From assembly GCA_945938055.1 (NCBI GenBank), contig CAMEUH010000041.1:1-13989 (forward strand): a stretch of 13,989 nucleotides of DNA, in the 5' to 3' direction. Each line of letters opens with the position of its first letter. Within the stretch, counting starts at the first letter, position 1. This document shows positions 1 to 6,330 of the stretch, piece after piece. Source of the DNA: an uncultured Eubacteriaceae bacterium (GTDB lineage: Bacteria > Bacillota > Clostridia > Lachnospirales > Lachnospiraceae). Under the pieces are notes generated by a model. The model searched no databases, was not told the DNA's origin, and was given only the letters and a program-made list of their open reading frames with translations. The position numbers and the translations under genes were made by a program.

Positions 1-416
1 TGTAATACCGGCAGCATTACCAGAATGCCAAGATAAAGGTACAAATACCAGAATGCCGTGGTTACATTGGTCTTCGTAACCGTTTTCACAAAATCCATCA
101 CCGTATGCTCATAATCACCCAGCATATAATACCCAAATGAAAATACCAGAAGCACTACACCCACGCGAAAAATTCTCTGAAAAATTTTCCGATAGCCATC
201 AACCTTTTTAAGGAGCAGTACTCCACTAATCATGAGAAACAGTGTAACCGCCATCTTGCACAAAACCATGTAAAGGATTCCGCCTGCAAGTTCTGCCCTG
301 CTTACGGACGCAATGGCAATATCCGCTCTCTTTAAGATAATATTTGTATGATTTACAATCACACCCAGACATGCAATGATTCTTAAAATGTCCAGATAGA
401 CAATCCGTTTCTTCAT
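1..416 (-). CDS. Acyltransferase-3 family membrane protein (N-terminal part, runs off window)
   Basis: The minus strand from ATG 416 to the window edge is open for 138 codons with no stop, so this is the 5' part of a longer gene. The protein begins MKKRIVYLDILRIIACLGVI, followed by VNHTN. This is the characteristic start of acyltransferase-3 (OafA/YrhL-like) proteins, which have about ten membrane helices and O-acetylate or O-acylate cell-surface sugars. The early His in the VNH motif matches the position of the conserved His in this family. Further hydrophobic stretches follow (LYMVLCKMAVTLFLMISGVLLL, and one ending in FWYLYLYLGILVML), consistent with multiple membrane segments. A ribosome site (GAAGGG) lies about 6 nt before the start. 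The gene is divergent from the deacetylase gene. The family call is from motif recognition; the substrate cannot be told. Confidence 0.8.
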   Translation of the reverse strand, partial: MKKRIVYLDILRIIACLGVIVNHTNIILKRADIAIASVSRAELAGGILYMVLCKMAVTLFLMISGVLLLKKVDGYRKIFQRIFRVGVVLLVFSFGYYMLGDYEHTVMDFVKTVTKTNVTTAFWYLYLYLGILVMLPVL

Positions 417-463
417 ATTTTACCCTTCATTACGATTTTTTCCGATTTAAACCTTGTATAATA

Positions 464-493
464 ATTGTAACAGATATTCCCCGTCTGTTACAA
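464..493 (-). promoter_or_regulatory. Inverted repeat overlapping a candidate promoter of the acyltransferase gene
   Basis: TTGTAACAGA (465-474) and TCTGTTACAA (484-493) form a perfect 10-bp inverted repeat with a 9-bp spacer, in the divergent region between the acyltransferase and deacetylase genes. Read on the minus strand, the outer parts give TTGTAA (488-493), an 18-nt spacer and TACAAT (464-469). This resembles a -35/-10 pair for the acyltransferase gene, with its start about 48 nt downstream. A dyad lying across a promoter in this way suggests a dimeric regulator site, but the regulator is unknown. There is no T-run beside it and no gene ends here, so a terminator is unlikely. Confidence 0.5.
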
Positions 494-595
494 CCGTTTG
501 TTGAAGAATCCGTAAAAACATTTTCATTTTATCCTGTACTATCTTTTTCCCTTTTTTCATATACTCATACCAAAGTAATCCGGAGTCTACCTATC

Positions 596-820
596 ATGAA
601 TGAACAATTAAACCAATTTAAACAACGCTTTCAAAATTCCAATAAAAAAGGATTTTTCCTTCTTATCGCCCTGCTTTTTCTTGCCATCGCCATCAGCAAT
701 CTTCCTGCAATCCGTGAAGCCAGCAGCCGCGTCGGGGACCGGGAACTTCCGATTTACTGTGTACAGACCGATAAAAAACAAATTGCACTCTCGTTTGACG
801 CGGCATGGGAGAATACTTGA
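596..820 (+). pseudogene. pdaB: 5' fragment of a PdaB-like polysaccharide deacetylase, interrupted by the element
   Basis: This is the N-terminal 70 codons of a NodB-fold polysaccharide deacetylase; the other 192 codons lie at 11314-11889. The fragment has a short basic head, one membrane segment (about residues 19-36, GFFLLIALLFLAIAISN) and a linker. It then enters the first catalytic motif, IALSFDAAW, whose Asp is the expected metal or catalytic residue. After codon 70 the frame enters the element and reads W-E-N-T and stop (TGA 818-820). GGAG at 582-585 lies about 10 nt before the ATG. PdaB-type proteins act at the membrane on peptidoglycan or cortex during sporulation in Bacillus and Clostridia. 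As arranged here the gene cannot make an active enzyme. The symbol is by resemblance only; a vegetative deacetylase is possible. Confidence 0.85.
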
Positions 821-830
821 TTGCGACACA
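804..830. other. attL: core CATGGG plus element arm
   Basis: The core is 804-809 and the element arm is AATACTTGATTGCGACACA (812-830). Rejoining this arm with the one at attR gives a 48-bp attP whose dyad axis falls between bases 806 and 807. This makes TG (806-807) the predicted crossover dinucleotide. The length and symmetry fit attP sites of large serine recombinases. The call is inference from symmetry, with no experimental support. Confidence 0.8.
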
Positions 831-838
831 AGAAAAGA

Positions 839-862
839 CAGTAAACCTTTGGTGATTTACTG
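839..862 (-). terminator. Minus-strand terminator at the left end of the element
   Basis: Read on the minus strand, CAGTAAA (862-856) pairs with TTTACTG (845-839), and inner CC/GG can extend the stem. It is followed by TCTTTTCT (838-831). It would stop transcripts of the HNH operon before they leave the element into the deacetylase fragment. The stem is AU-rich, so strength is uncertain. Confidence 0.5.
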
Positions 863-867
863 CCTTT
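841..867. repeat. Copy 1 of a 27-bp direct repeat flanking the ATPase-HNH-HNH operon
   Basis: It aligns without gaps to 5161-5187 with 21 of 27 positions identical. GTAAAC is shared at the start and ATTTACTGCCTTT at the end, in the same orientation. The copy overlaps the left-end terminator. The two copies enclose the three-gene operon exactly. Confidence 0.6.
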
Positions 868-881
868 GATAGTTGTTTAAA

Positions 882-992
882 TTATATGTTCTTGTTTCCT
901 GCATTTCTTTCTGATGACCTCAGCCCGCTAATTTGTTCAAATGCTTTGTTGTCCATAGGAAGTTCCCTGTCATATTCCATAACTATTGCCAT
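882..992 (-). CDS. Possible 36-codon ORF or gene remnant
   Basis: The minus strand from ATG 992 to TAA 882 encodes 36 residues beginning MAIVMEYDRELPMDNKAFEQ. It lies downstream of the HNH operon in the otherwise gene-free left end and is a little richer in GC than its surroundings. There is no good ribosome site before the start; GAAGTG about 12 nt upstream is the closest. I do not recognise the peptide. It may be a remnant of an older gene or a chance frame. The rest of 868-1086 shows nothing else that I can support. Confidence 0.25.
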   Translation of the reverse strand: MAIVMEYDRELPMDNKAFEQISGLRSSERNAGNKNI

Positions 993-1086
993 TTGTTAAT
1001 ATTTCACTTCTAAACAATAAAATCTCCACAATAATCATCCTATCAAATCATAAAAACAGAAAGAATGTATTTATAATTTCAATTTT

Positions 1087-2379
1087 TTATTCTGTTTCTA
1101 ATATATCTAATGATTTGAAGTATACGTTTTTGAACTTTCTTGTTAAATCTTCATTTTTACTGAAATCAAAAGCATAAATATTAGTAAGTTTATTTATTGC
1201 CATAAAGCACTTTTGCAAAAGCTTTACACTTTTTTCATTATTTACTTTAATCTCTGTTATATCATTGTTCACATCATCCGTTGAATTATCATTTACATAT
1301 GCCCATATCATCATCTTTACAGTAATTATTTCTTCATCGAGTAATAATACCCATATTATTTCTGGAAAATCATCAAATACTTGTCTAAAATAATTCTGAA
1401 ACGATTTATGCTGATATGGTTCACGTACTTCGTTCTCATATCCATCTATGGCAATAATTACACTTTGGTAAGAATCCATTAAATCATCTTTATTAGACAT
1501 GAATTTTGTACGAATATCATTTAACTTAGTAAAATCCATAGCTTCTATTTCTTTTTTATATATCGTTAGTAGCTTATACCTATTATCATTTTTTTTCATT
1601 CTCTTTTTCATAAAGTTATCTCTTAATTGTGCATTTGACACCCATGACTCAAAAAAGAATTTATCATCTCTTTTTAACCATACTTTCCCATTAGTTGTTA
1701 ATTCTACTGCATTTTCGTACCTTTGCTTAATTCCATTTTTTAAGTTAGACATTTCGTGATTTTTATCTTCTTCACATACCAAAATAAAGAACGCAAACGA
1801 ATTTATTATGATACATCTACTAGCACAATAATATGATGCACTTTCTACCAATTTAAATGGCCCTATTCTAAACCAGTCAATAGCATCATTTTCTATCCCC
1901 TTCAAATGATGACAAAATTCTGCTAACTCCTTATTCAAACATCCTGTTCCTATATACATTGCAAACACAGATATATTAGATTCTGTTTTCCCCCTATCCA
2001 TAATAAAATCTACATTTTTTTCGTACTGATTTATATCATACTTGGCATCATTTGCTCTAGCTGAATTATAGCATATTTTCATCAACCACCTTATCAATAA
2101 ATTATAATTATACTTAAAATAAATTTTTTTAGTAACAATCGATAGCTGTTCATTATATTTTAAAATCAAATTCAACGCATAACTATCTAATTTTGACAAT
2201 TCCCCATTATTGCAACAAGGGCATACATCTTTAACAGTTAATTCTGCGTTAATAACTCTTGTGGGTGCTTTATCAAACCAAACTGTCGGCTGTTTAAAAT
2301 TCATATGCTCTATAAAACCTTTAGGAATTATATGCTCCCTTGACATTTTTCCTTCAAAATCACAATATGCACACTTCAT
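1087..2379 (-). CDS. HNH-type zinc-binding protein, 430 aa, third gene of the defence-like operon
   Basis: The N-terminus carries a treble-clef HNH signature: C3-x2-C6, then S-R-E15-H16-I-I-P-K, then C53-P-C-C56-N-N with L-S-x-L-D65 following. This is the CxxC...EHxxP...CxxCN pattern of the HNH_5-like class, in which the His acts as general base of a metal-dependent nuclease. The remaining 360 residues are of no family I recognise; they are mixed charged and aromatic and could recognise a target or contact partners. The start is 3 nt after the stop of the upstream HNH gene, with AAGGTGAG about 10 nt before the ATG inside that gene's end, so translation is probably coupled. It is transcribed with the ATPase and first HNH gene. 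Nuclease activity is inferred from the motif only. Confidence 0.7.
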   Translation of the reverse strand: MKCAYCDFEGKMSREHIIPKGFIEHMNFKQPTVWFDKAPTRVINAELTVKDVCPCCNNGELSKLDSYALNLILKYNEQLSIVTKKIYFKYNYNLLIRWLMKICYNSARANDAKYDINQYEKNVDFIMDRGKTESNISVFAMYIGTGCLNKELAEFCHHLKGIENDAIDWFRIGPFKLVESASYYCASRCIIINSFAFFILVCEEDKNHEMSNLKNGIKQRYENAVELTTNGKVWLKRDDKFFFESWVSNAQLRDNFMKKRMKKNDNRYKLLTIYKKEIEAMDFTKLNDIRTKFMSNKDDLMDSYQSVIIAIDGYENEVREPYQHKSFQNYFRQVFDDFPEIIWVLLLDEEIITVKMMIWAYVNDNSTDDVNNDITEIKVNNEKSVKLLQKCFMAINKLTNIYAFDFSKNEDLTRKFKNVYFKSLDILETE

Positions 2380-2382
2380 AAA

Positions 2383-3258
2383 TTAATCACTCACCTTATT
2401 CAGATAAAATTTTACCAACGCATCAATATAATTTATCGCTAGCATTTTCTCATATAACAAATATTTCCAATCATTTTTCCCAGCCCTTTTTAACTGCCCA
2501 TTCTTGCCTCCTATAACAGTTCTCTCAACTGCATTTTTTATTTCTGCTTCATTTTCATCTTCTTGATTTGATACAATTAACGATAAATTTGATATTTCCT
2601 CACTAGCAGCATCTCCATATCTCTCTAATAAATTTAATTCTCTATAATGGTTTTCTACAATCTGTCTAACATAAATATCCTGAATTTTCGAAAAATCCGC
2701 TATATATTTAATCTTTGTAGATTTTTCTATGTCTGAACTATTAAAATCAATATCAACTTTTAAAAACTCTATATCATCAACATCGTCTGCATAAAAATTA
2801 ATAAAATTTCTAACATTTGTACCATCCAGAAACTTATCACCTTTTTGTTTATTACATTTGTTACATATTGGTATTAAATTTAACGGATATAAGGTAAACT
2901 CTGGATAATGTTCTTTGGGTATATAATGATCGACTTCTTCTAGTTTGCTTGTCCCACAAAAAGGACATATCCCTTTACACTCATCATAAACTTGCTTCAG
3001 TTCACCATCTTTTATATTTTTCTTAAAAGATGATGTAAAAGAGGAATGAATAGCCTCTTTATCATCATCGACAACTATTATACTTTTATTTATATTTTCT
3101 AATGTCATTAGATTGGTTTTATATGTTGTATATCTACCTTTTATATATGATTCATATTTACTCAAACGTTTTACAAAGTCTTTATTCCTCTTTCTTGCTA
3201 CTATATCATCATACAAAGTATCTGCCTTTGTAACATCCGGTTGCGATATCTTCTTCAT
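2383..3258 (-). CDS. HNH endonuclease, 291 aa, second gene of the defence-like operon
   Basis: A complete HNH core sits in the middle of the protein: C98-P-F-C101-G, then E-V-D110-H111-Y-I-P-K, then L-N127-L-I-P, then C132-N-K-C135-N-K-Q-K-G. The paired CxxC motifs should hold structural zinc. D110-H111 and the later Asn are the catalytic ββα-metal residues, so the core looks intact. About 95 residues precede it and 150 follow; these flanking parts are charged and helical-looking, with no family I can name. The ATG lies 3 nt after the ATPase stop, with GGAGATGAAGA upstream inside the ATPase end. An HNH nuclease paired with an ABC-type ATPase recalls PtuB of Septu, but the motif spacing and length do not let me call it PtuB. 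Likely a DNA (or RNA) nuclease controlled by the ATPase. Confidence 0.8.
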   Translation of the reverse strand: MKKISQPDVTKADTLYDDIVARKRNKDFVKRLSKYESYIKGRYTTYKTNLMTLENINKSIIVVDDDKEAIHSSFTSSFKKNIKDGELKQVYDECKGICPFCGTSKLEEVDHYIPKEHYPEFTLYPLNLIPICNKCNKQKGDKFLDGTNVRNFINFYADDVDDIEFLKVDIDFNSSDIEKSTKIKYIADFSKIQDIYVRQIVENHYRELNLLERYGDAASEEISNLSLIVSNQEDENEAEIKNAVERTVIGGKNGQLKRAGKNDWKYLLYEKMLAINYIDALVKFYLNKVSD

Positions 3259-3261
3259 AAG

Positions 3262-4959
3262 TTAATCTTCATCTCCATATAATAAATTCAAATACAATTC
3301 TGCATTCATACTTAAATTATTTTCAAATAACTTTTCCATATCTTCTTTAGAAAAACCTTCTTCTTTTTTCTGCTGAAAAAAGGTTTTGTAGTTACTCTCA
3401 TCTGGTCTTACATTAAATACATTTGCAATAATTTGGGATATATTTTCACCAAAACATTCTTCCCAAAGTTTAGTTTCATAAAATTCATTATTATCAAATA
3501 TTCTAACATATTTTGCCGGTATCTCTTGTAATACTATTGGTGAATGAGTTGAAATAATCGCAAACGAATTATATTTATCTAACAGATCATTTAACATATG
3601 CATAAAACTTGATATTGCATTAGGATGTAAATGAATTTCTGGTTCATCTATGAGCAACAACGAATCTTCGGTTATACTAACAACAACTTGTGTAAAAATA
3701 TGTAGCATAATTTTTTGTCCCGAACTCAATGACCGGAAATTTTCCTCAATAATTCCATCCGCATCAATTTTTTCATTAAAAAACAATCTTTTCAGGTCAT
3801 TTGTACCATCAAAAATATTTTTCATAATAACAACCCACTCTTTAATTCTACTCATTCTTATAATATCAGCTAAGTTTGTCTTAAAATTAGAATACATCTC
3901 ACTTTCTGAAATCAATCTATTCTCATGCAATAATCCACAATACACATAACTTCCCAATCTATTTTCCAGCATTATTGATTCTTGCAATTCTTTTCCCTTT
4001 GATAAATCTTCAAAATATTTATTAAATTTTTCCTCCTCATCAAACGTCTCTATTTTTAATATTATTTCATTAAAATATTGATATAATGCACTAAAATCTT
4101 TATCCTTTTCTGCCCTGCTTTTACACTTCTCCCTTTGTCTCTCCAGTTCACTAATTATGTAATTTTTCTCCTGAACAATACCTCTCTTAGTAAAACCTTC
4201 TGCAAACGTCTTTTCAAAATTATCAAAAGCACTATACGATATTGCAATGTATCGACTAAATTCCGGCCTTATATCTATATCTGATTCAATATCTATTTTA
4301 CAACGACCACTTAAAACACTAGCCAGTGAAGAAAGCATTTTTGTTTTTCCAGTCCCATTTTTACCTACAATAACATTTATTCTGTTCGGAAGTTCTGTTT
4401 CATCATTAAATTCAAAGTATACTTTCTTATTCTGCTCTTTATCGTATGTGTATGTAAATGCAACTTTCGTTTCTATATGTGACGACATTCCGTAATACAC
4501 ATTATGTCCCATTTTATATGCATGATAAGCAATACTATCTCTCATTAACGAATTGGTTATCCCGTTTTTATCCGGAAATTTATCTCGTATATCTGTATTA
4601 ATAGCAATATCATTTAAAGACAATAATATATCTCTCCCGAATTCCATATCAGGCTTATCTAATTCTCTTAATTTTTTATAATAATCTATACTTTGGCCCA
4701 ACGAGCAAAAATCCTTATTGAGTTTTGTGAAATTATGCGGCATTTCTGTTCTTGCAATATATTCTTTTGCATGCAAAATTTTAATTTTACCCATAAATCT
4801 ATAAATTGCTTTTTCACTAGTTTTATAATACATTCTAAATAATGTTTGATTACCATAATCATCAAAATTATCTGTAACTAGTTTAACATGCGGATATATG
4901 CTCATCACCTGTTCTGGAATTCCATGTTCCTCCGAATAGCCTTCGAGATAAAATTGCAT
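3262..4959 (-). CDS. AAA/ABC-type ATPase (OLD/PtuA-like class), 565 aa, first gene of the defence-like operon
   Basis: This is an ABC-class ATPase of the AAA_15/AAA_21 type. Visible motifs are Walker A GKNGTGKT (199-206), ABC signature LSSGQK (411-416), Walker B LLLIDEPEIHLHP (434-446, catalytic E439) and the switch His in STHSP (470-474). All key residues are present. Between Walker A and the signature is a charged helical insert (about 255-330). A 190-residue N-terminal region precedes the ATPase core, whereas PtuA, OLD and RecF-like ATPases start the core within the first few dozen residues. About 90 residues follow the core. GGGAGGAAGG lies about 5 nt upstream of the ATG. Such ATPases dimerise and act as sensor or motor for a partner nuclease, here presumably the two HNH proteins downstream. 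No TOPRIM nuclease domain is visible, so it is not a classical OLD protein. Confidence 0.85.
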   Translation of the reverse strand: MQFYLEGYSEEHGIPEQVMSIYPHVKLVTDNFDDYGNQTLFRMYYKTSEKAIYRFMGKIKILHAKEYIARTEMPHNFTKLNKDFCSLGQSIDYYKKLRELDKPDMEFGRDILLSLNDIAINTDIRDKFPDKNGITNSLMRDSIAYHAYKMGHNVYYGMSSHIETKVAFTYTYDKEQNKKVYFEFNDETELPNRINVIVGKNGTGKTKMLSSLASVLSGRCKIDIESDIDIRPEFSRYIAISYSAFDNFEKTFAEGFTKRGIVQEKNYIISELERQREKCKSRAEKDKDFSALYQYFNEIILKIETFDEEEKFNKYFEDLSKGKELQESIMLENRLGSYVYCGLLHENRLISESEMYSNFKTNLADIIRMSRIKEWVVIMKNIFDGTNDLKRLFFNEKIDADGIIEENFRSLSSGQKIMLHIFTQVVVSITEDSLLLIDEPEIHLHPNAISSFMHMLNDLLDKYNSFAIISTHSPIVLQEIPAKYVRIFDNNEFYETKLWEECFGENISQIIANVFNVRPDESNYKTFFQQKKEEGFSKEDMEKLFENNLSMNAELYLNLLYGDED

Positions 4960-5026
4960 TTATACCTTCCTCCCATTCCATTATGATTAATATATATACA
5001 TCACGTTTAAAATATTTATCTGATAT

Positions 5027-5055
5027 ACTATAATAAATCAAATTTAAACTTACAA
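5027..5055 (-). promoter_or_regulatory. Promoter of the ATPase-HNH-HNH operon
   Basis: On the minus strand, TTGTAA (5055-5050) and TATAGT (5032-5027) are separated by exactly 17 nt, close to the σA consensus. They lie about 67 nt before the ATPase start, giving a 5' leader of roughly 60 nt. Confidence 0.6.
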
Positions 5056-5160
5056 AACTGAACAACCAAGCAATACAACCATCCACTAAATCCAATACTT
5101 AAAATGAATAGCCCCAGTTGAAATAAATTATATTTAACTAATACTTTCCCGAAATAAGCC

Positions 5161-5187
5161 GTAAACTTCTAAGCATTTACTGCCTTT
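5161..5187. repeat. Copy 2 of the 27-bp direct repeat, downstream of the DUF4062 gene
   Basis: Same orientation as 841-867, with 21 of 27 bases identical. It begins 10 nt beyond the DUF4062 stop. It can form a short GTAAA/TTTAC stem on the minus strand but lacks the T-run that copy 1 has, so its value as a terminator is doubtful. The rest of 4975-5160 holds only the operon promoter. Confidence 0.6.
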
Positions 5188-5196
5188 AGTGATTTC

Positions 5197-6213
5197 TTAA
5201 TCTTCTATTTTTAGAATTCTATTCTTACAATATACATATTGATTAAATAATCCCTGACTACCATAAGGTGCTATCAGATCATAGTCAATAAACATATATA
5301 CTTGTCCTTCTATCTGTGAAATTTTTTTAACTCCCATTGACCCAAATCTATATATCATTGTAGTCATACTGCAACACATATCACTAATTGAGACAAACAA
5401 TAATACTTCATCATAATTTCCCATTTTAGCTAATGTTACCTGTATTTTAACATTCTCTGGCAAAAGCCCATCCTCATCTAAATAGTCTTCTTTTATCTCC
5501 TCATACAGATTTATTCCTTCATCTTCTACAAAAATAATAAATTTAAATTGTCCTTGTGTTCCCCTTCCATACTTAACTGCTATCTGTCCACTTATTTGTC
5601 CATAACCTGGCAGAGTATGATATTCATCTAGGAAATTATATATTTCCTTTCCAATAATAAAATAATTAAGTATTTTCCCTCTTAACAAAAGCTTATCATC
5701 ATTAATCGTATCAAAATACTCAATTTTTTGCCAACCACCACGCGTTGTATTTTCAATTGTTTCATTTAAACTAAAATGTACCAGTCCCGACAATTCTTCC
5801 TTTTTGTTAAAAAAGGAGCACATCCTATTTTTGCTTGCAACGTCAACAAATTTATTATAGTACTTTATTCTATTTTTCTTTTCTTCATTACAAACAACCT
5901 TACCACTGTTATCTTTTTTAATATACACTAAAATAGGTATACCTTTTTCTAATGCATATTGATATTCCATAAAGGTGTAACTTTCCCCTGTTTCATCACA
6001 TATTGTGCCAACATTTCCTCCTAAAATTAATATATAAAAATCGCTATAATCAATTGCTTTTTTAATATATTCAAATTGTTTCTGGTCTATTGCTGGAAAT
6101 TCTTCCATGCCTGCTGGGAAACAGCGTTTTTCTAATACCGCCTTCTTTACAACTGCTCTCTCTTCCACTAAATCTCTATATGTAGAACTTATAAAAACCT
6201 GATATCTAATCAT
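5197..6213 (-). CDS. DUF4062 domain protein, 338 aa, standalone
   Basis: The N-terminal 100 or so residues are a clear DUF4062 domain: YQVFISSTYRDLVEER near the start, a C-F-P-A-G-M-E motif, then D-Y-S-D-F-Y-I-L-I-L-G-G and E-Y-Q-Y-A-L-E-K-G-I-P. DUF4062 has a TIR-like fold and is often the N-terminal module of large STAND/NTPase immune proteins. Here no NTPase follows; the C-terminal part (about 170-338) is β-rich with no motif I recognise. GGAGGT 5 nt before the ATG is a strong ribosome site. The recombinase terminator at 6302-6323 lies upstream, so it probably has its own promoter in 6220-6300, though I could not place one with confidence. A role as a defence sensor or effector is inferred from domain family and location. 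Confidence 0.8.
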   Translation of the reverse strand: MIRYQVFISSTYRDLVEERAVVKKAVLEKRCFPAGMEEFPAIDQKQFEYIKKAIDYSDFYILILGGNVGTICDETGESYTFMEYQYALEKGIPILVYIKKDNSGKVVCNEEKKNRIKYYNKFVDVASKNRMCSFFNKKEELSGLVHFSLNETIENTTRGGWQKIEYFDTINDDKLLLRGKILNYFIIGKEIYNFLDEYHTLPGYGQISGQIAVKYGRGTQGQFKFIIFVEDEGINLYEEIKEDYLDEDGLLPENVKIQVTLAKMGNYDEVLLFVSISDMCCSMTTMIYRFGSMGVKKISQIEGQVYMFIDYDLIAPYGSQGLFNQYVYCKNRILKIED

Positions 6214-6301
6214 TGCTACCTCCTATAAACTACCATTACTTCCAAAGATATTGTAACATCAATTACTATTTTTTTAAATATCAAGTCTCATACAAAATAA
6301 A

Positions 6302-6323
6302 GGAGCCACATCTCTGCAGCTCC
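6302..6323 (-). terminator. Terminator of the recombinase gene
   Basis: On the minus strand, GGAGCTGCA pairs with TGTGGCTCC across a GAGA loop. This gives nine pairs, including two G-U wobbles, followed by TTTATTTTGT. It begins just after the recombinase stop and separates it from the DUF4062 gene. Confidence 0.85.
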
Positions 6324-6330
6324 CACTTAC

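Noticed and set aside
986..1177. Plus-strand ORF of 63 codons over the end of the 430-aa gene
   Set aside because: It is antisense to a real gene, has low-complexity Ser/Ile/Asn content and no ribosome site.
2383..4959. Calling the ATPase/HNH pair ptuA-ptuB (Septu)
   Set aside because: The logic is similar, but the long N-terminal region of the ATPase, the HNH motif spacing and the third gene differ; motifs alone do not justify the names.
4883..5095. 70-codon minus-strand ORF overlapping the ATPase start
   Set aside because: It has no ribosome site, begins upstream of the likely operon promoter, and overlaps the clearly real ATPase gene in another frame.
5161..5187. Strong terminator after the DUF4062 gene
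   Set aside because: Only a 5-bp AU-rich stem forms and no T-run follows, so I list it only as a repeat.
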